This document shows positions 6,979-11,578 of a stretch of DNA of 11,578 nt, in pieces. The DNA lies in assembly GCA_003220855.1 (NCBI GenBank), contig QHTP01000162.1:1-11578 (forward strand), written 5' to 3'. Made by a program: the position numbers and the translations under genes. Below the pieces are notes generated by a model that was not told the origin of the DNA, ran no database searches, and was given only the letters and a program-made list of their open reading frames with translations. The DNA comes from Gemmatimonadota bacterium. GTDB lineage: Bacteria; Gemmatimonadota; Gemmatimonadetes; Gemmatimonadales; GWC2-71-9. Numbering within the stretch: position 1 is the first letter of the stretch; every line of letters starts with the position of its first letter.

Positions 6979-7796
6979 CCGGGACGGGCCTGTCGCTCGA
7001 GCGCAGGATCCAGATCGGGTTTGGCGTCGCCGTCGCGATCATCGCGGGCGTCGGCGCGGCCGCGCTGCGGAGCACGCAGGCCACGGTGGACAGCGCGCGC
7101 TGGGTGGCCCACACGCTGCAGGTGCGCGCGGAGCTCGAAGGCGCCTTCGCCGACTTGATCGAGGCCGAAACGGGCGTGCGCGGCTACGTGATCACGGGCG
7201 ACACGAGCTACCTCGCGCCCTATCACATGGCGCGGACGACCTTGCGGAGCGGGCTGGCGGGTCTACGGGCTCTGACCGCGGACAACCCGGCGCAACAGCG
7301 CCGGCTCGATTCGCTGGAGACGCTGGTCGCGACCCGTCTGGATCGGCTCCAACGGACCATCGATACGCGCCGCACCGCGGGCCTCGCCGCGGCCGCCCGG
7401 GCCGTGATCGGCGGCGGCGGGAAGGAGCTCACGCAGCTGGCGCACGAGCTGTTCACGCGAATGGAAGACGACGAGGCGCGGCTCCTGGCGGAGCGGTCCG
7501 CCACGCTGCAGGCCCGGGCCCGCCTGGCGCGCCTGGCGGCCTGGACCGGGGTGCTGGTCGCGAGCGTGCTCGCCGGCCTCGCGGGCGTGCTGGTCGGTCG
7601 TGAGATGGCCGCGCGGCGGCGCGCCGAGCAGGCCCTGCGGGAGACGCAGACGCGCTTCCAGCAGATGCTCGGCTCCAGCACGGCGGTCATCTATGCGAAT
7701 ACCGTCTCCGGGACCACCTTCTCGCCCAGCTGGGTGAGCGAGAACGTCACGCGGATCACTGGGTACCGATCGGACGAGCCGCTCCAGCCGCCGTGA
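6975..7796 (+). CDS. Membrane sensor half of a histidine kinase (CHASE3 + partial PAS), ended by in-frame TGA
   Basis: This 273-residue product is the N-terminal half of a CHASE3 sensor kinase. TM1 spans about 12-30. A periplasmic CHASE3 domain spans about 38-180, with the typical ELEGAFADLIEAETGVRGYVITGD stretch split here as ELEGAFADLIEAE and TGVRGYVITGD. TM2 spans about 188-208. A basic helical linker and the first third of a PAS domain follow (228-273, to RITGYRSDEPLQPP). It then hits TGA at codon 274. The reading frame continues after the stop straight into the rest of the same PAS domain. The start is TTG 6975, overlapping the upstream TGA in the four bases TTGA, with GGAAG 5 bases before it. 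On its own this fragment would have no kinase activity. Most likely it is the 5' part of a gene disrupted by one point change or a sequencing error. Confidence 0.8.
   Translation: MTGTGLSLERRIQIGFGVAVAIIAGVGAAALRSTQATVDSARWVAHTLQVRAELEGAFADLIEAETGVRGYVITGDTSYLAPYHMARTTLRSGLAGLRALTADNPAQQRRLDSLETLVATRLDRLQRTIDTRRTAGLAAAARAVIGGGGKELTQLAHELFTRMEDDEARLLAERSATLQARARLARLAAWTGVLVASVLAGLAGVLVGREMAARRRAEQALRETQTRFQQMLGSSTAVIYANTVSGTTFSPSWVSENVTRITGYRSDEPLQPP
7794..7796 (+). other. In-frame TGA within a PAS domain, where Trp is expected
   Basis: The codon order is CCG-CCG-TGA-TGG-CTC-GAC. Reading TGA as TGG gives PPWWLDNLHPDDR, matching the usual PAS pattern of aromatic residues just before the H-P-D/E-D-R motif. 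One G-to-A change explains it. The same operon uses TGA as a true stop at 4651, 6978, 9101 and 9558, so TGA is not a sense codon in this genome. Confidence 0.85.
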
Positions 7797-7832
7797 TGGC
7801 TCGACAATCTGCACCCGGACGATCGCGCGCGG

Positions 7833-9101
7833 GTGCTCGCCGAAATGCCCGCCCTGTTCGCCAACGACCAGTTGACCACGGAGTACCGCTTCCGCGGCAA
7901 GGACGGCGCATACCGCTGGGTGCACGACGAGTCGCGGCTGCTGCGCGACGCCACGGGCCGGCCGATCGAGGTCGTGGGCTCGTGGGTCGACGTCACCGCC
8001 CGCCGCGAAGCGGAGGTGTCGCTGCGCGCCGGCGAAGAGCGGCTGCGTCTACTGGTGGGGAGCGTGCGCGACTACGCCATCTACATGCTCGATCCCGATG
8101 GCCACGTGCGGAGCTGGAACGCCGGAGCACAGCACATCAAGGGCTACACCGAGGCGGAGATCCTCGGCCAGCACTTCTCGCGCTTTTACACACCCGAGGA
8201 CGTGGCCGGCGGGAGGCCCGCCGCGGCCCTGCGAGCCACCGCCGCGGGCGGGCGCTTCGAAGAGGAGAACTGGCGCGTCCGCAAGGACGGCTCCCGCTTC
8301 TGGGCGGACGTCGTGATGACCGCCGTACGCGACGACCGCGGCGCGCTGGTGGGATTCGCCAAGGTGACCCGCGATCTCACCGAGCGGAAACGGGCCGAGC
8401 AGGCGCTGCGGAGCTACGCGGCGCAGCTCGAAGTGGCCAACAAGGAGCTCGAGGCGTTTTCCTATTCGGTGTCGCACGACCTCCGGACACCGCTCCGCAG
8501 TCTCGACGGCTTCAGCCAGGCCTTGCTCGAAGACTACCATGATCGGCTCGACGATACGGGGCGCGACTTCCTGCAGCGGGTCCGCGCGGCGAGCCAGCGG
8601 ATGGGGACGCTCATCGACGACCTGCTGAGCCTGTCGCGGGTCACGCGCGGCGATCTGCAGGTGGCAGCGGTGGACCTGAGCGCACTCGCCGCCGCGGTGG
8701 CCACCGAGCTCAAGAAGAGCGACCCGGAGCGCGCCATCACGTTCGCCATCGCCCCCGACCTGGTCGCCCGAGCGGACGCGGGGCTCATGCGCGTCGTGTT
8801 ACAGAACCTGCTCGGCAACGCCTGGAAGTTCACGGGCAGGCGCCCGGCCGCCCACGTGGAGGTCGGCGTGATGGCGCACGACGGGCGGCGGGCATTTTTC
8901 GTGCGCGACGACGGCGCCGGATTCGATATGGCGTACGCCGCCAAACTGTTCGGCACGTTTCAGCGGCTGCACGCGGCCGCCGAGTTCCCCGGCTCGGGGA
9001 TCGGGCTCGCCACGGTACAGCGGATCATCCACCGCCACGGCGGCCAGGTCTGGGCCGAGGGCGCCCCCGACCGGGGCGCGACCTTTTATTTCACGCTTTG
9101 A
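7833..9101 (+). CDS. Catalytic half of the interrupted kinase (partial PAS-PAS-HisKA-HATPase)
   Basis: This is the same frame as 6975-7796, resuming after the TGA. From the first possible start (GTG 7833; ATG 7845 is next) it encodes 422 residues. They comprise the C-terminal part of the first PAS (1-60), a full second PAS (about 68-187, RDYAIYMLDPDG to VTRDLTERK), HisKA with H215 (SYSVSHDLRTPL), and a HATPase with N325/N329, D360 (DDGAGFD) and GSGIGLATV at 387-395. The kinase core is intact and is of the phytochrome-like HDLRTPL type, unlike the HDFNN kinases around it. No Shine-Dalgarno sequence precedes either start, and starting inside a PAS domain is structurally implausible. Independent translation is therefore doubtful; I read it as the 3' part of one ancestral 708-codon gene spanning 6975-9101. 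The Rcp1-like regulator 13 bases downstream is its probable partner. Confidence 0.75.
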   Translation: MLAEMPALFANDQLTTEYRFRGKDGAYRWVHDESRLLRDATGRPIEVVGSWVDVTARREAEVSLRAGEERLRLLVGSVRDYAIYMLDPDGHVRSWNAGAQHIKGYTEAEILGQHFSRFYTPEDVAGGRPAAALRATAAGGRFEEENWRVRKDGSRFWADVVMTAVRDDRGALVGFAKVTRDLTERKRAEQALRSYAAQLEVANKELEAFSYSVSHDLRTPLRSLDGFSQALLEDYHDRLDDTGRDFLQRVRAASQRMGTLIDDLLSLSRVTRGDLQVAAVDLSALAAAVATELKKSDPERAITFAIAPDLVARADAGLMRVVLQNLLGNAWKFTGRRPAAHVEVGVMAHDGRRAFFVRDDGAGFDMAYAAKLFGTFQRLHAAAEFPGSGIGLATVQRIIHRHGGQVWAEGAPDRGATFYFTL

Positions 9102-9114
9102 GCTGGAGCGAATC

Positions 9115-9558
9115 ATGCACGACCGCTCGATCCTCTTGGTGGAGGACAATCCTGACGACGAGGCGTTGACCCGCCGCGCGCTCGCGAAGAACAACATCCA
9201 GAACGAGATCGTCGTGGCCCGCGACGGGGCCGAGGCCCTCGACTGGCTGTTCGGCACCGGCCCGCACGCCGGGCGTGCCGCCACGCCCGAGCTCGTGCTC
9301 CTCGACTTGAAGCTGCCCAAGGTCGACGGCCTCGAGGTGCTGCGGCGGATCCGCGCCAACCCGAGCACGCGTCTCCTCCCCGTCGTCATCCTCACCTCGT
9401 CGCGGGAGGAAAAGGACGTGGTCACCGGGTACGGCCTGGGGGCGAACAGCTACATCCGCAAGCCCGTCGACTTCGGGCAGTTCGTCGAGGCCGTGCGCCA
9501 GCTCGGGCTCTACTGGCTCGTCCTGAACGAGCCGCCCCCGCGACCGGACGCGGCGTGA
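9115..9558 (+). CDS. Single-domain response regulator (REC only, Rcp1-like), second copy
   Basis: A 147-residue receiver domain with no output. E10/D11, phospho-acceptor D64 (LLDLKLPKVDG), T94 (ILTSSREE) and K116 (SYIRKPVDF) are intact. The ending VEAVRQLGLYWLVLNEPPP is the hallmark of phytochrome-associated small regulators. The ATG has the best ribosome-binding site in the operon, GGAG with 6 bases of spacing, so it can be translated well even if the upstream kinase is not. It begins 13 bases after the CHASE3 kinase stop. A phytochrome-like HDLRTPL kinase followed by such a REC is a common pair, so it is the likely cognate regulator. It is paralogous to the regulator at 4208-4651, sharing DGAEALD, LPKVDGLEVLRR and LTSSREE blocks. 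Confidence 0.94.
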   Translation: MHDRSILLVEDNPDDEALTRRALAKNNIQNEIVVARDGAEALDWLFGTGPHAGRAATPELVLLDLKLPKVDGLEVLRRIRANPSTRLLPVVILTSSREEKDVVTGYGLGANSYIRKPVDFGQFVEAVRQLGLYWLVLNEPPPRPDAA

Positions 9559-9568
9559 CGCACCCCCG

Positions 9569-11578
<2,010 letters not shown>

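Noticed and set aside
7794..7796. TGA read as a sense codon (Trp reassignment) or as selenocysteine
   Set aside because: Other genes in the operon end in TGA and use TGG for Trp, which excludes reassignment. The position fits Trp rather than a redox Cys/Sec site, and I saw no obvious SECIS-like hairpin just downstream.

Overview
This window is GC-rich throughout and almost fully coding. It comes from a Gram-negative bacterium: it holds a TonB-dependent outer-membrane receptor with a signal peptide, next to many PAS-containing two-component proteins. The mix of long PAS hybrid kinases with 'HDFNN' His boxes and a receptor of this plug type would fit Gemmatimonadota or Acidobacteriota. That assignment is inference, because no rRNA or taxonomic marker gene is present. 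Stop codons are TGA in the plus-strand genes and TAA in the first hybrid kinase. I see no tRNA, rRNA, CRISPR array, insertion sequence or phage gene.

Layout. On the minus strand, a hybrid histidine kinase (3851 down to 1938, REC-PAS-HisKA-HATPase-REC) is followed after 41 bases by the TonB-dependent receptor (1896 down to the window edge, missing only its C-terminal end). A 356-base divergent intergenic region (3852-4207) carries a CGTGA-N6-TCACG palindrome, two TCACGTGC copies, a nested inverted repeat with T-tracts on both strands, and a strong leader hairpin. On the plus strand runs a tightly packed, probably single operon: a REC-only response regulator (4208-4651), a second hybrid kinase (4657-6978, REC-PAS-PAS-HisKA-HATPase-REC), a membrane CHASE3-PAS-PAS-HisKA-HATPase kinase broken by one in-frame TGA (6975-9101), a second REC-only regulator (9115-9558), and a PAS-PAS-GAF-PAS-HisKA kinase that runs off the right edge (9569-11578).

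How the genes may work together. The window encodes four histidine kinases (one interrupted, one truncated) and six REC domains: two in each complete hybrid kinase and two free-standing. It contains no DNA-binding, cyclic-di-GMP or other recognisable output domain and no HPt domain. The simplest reading is a multi-kinase phosphorelay hub whose small REC proteins shuttle phosphate to an output encoded elsewhere. The kinase-receptor pair on the other strand may link sensing to outer-membrane uptake. The most striking anomaly is the in-frame TGA at 7794-7796, placed where a tryptophan would be expected in a PAS domain. It cleanly separates the membrane sensor half from the kinase half.
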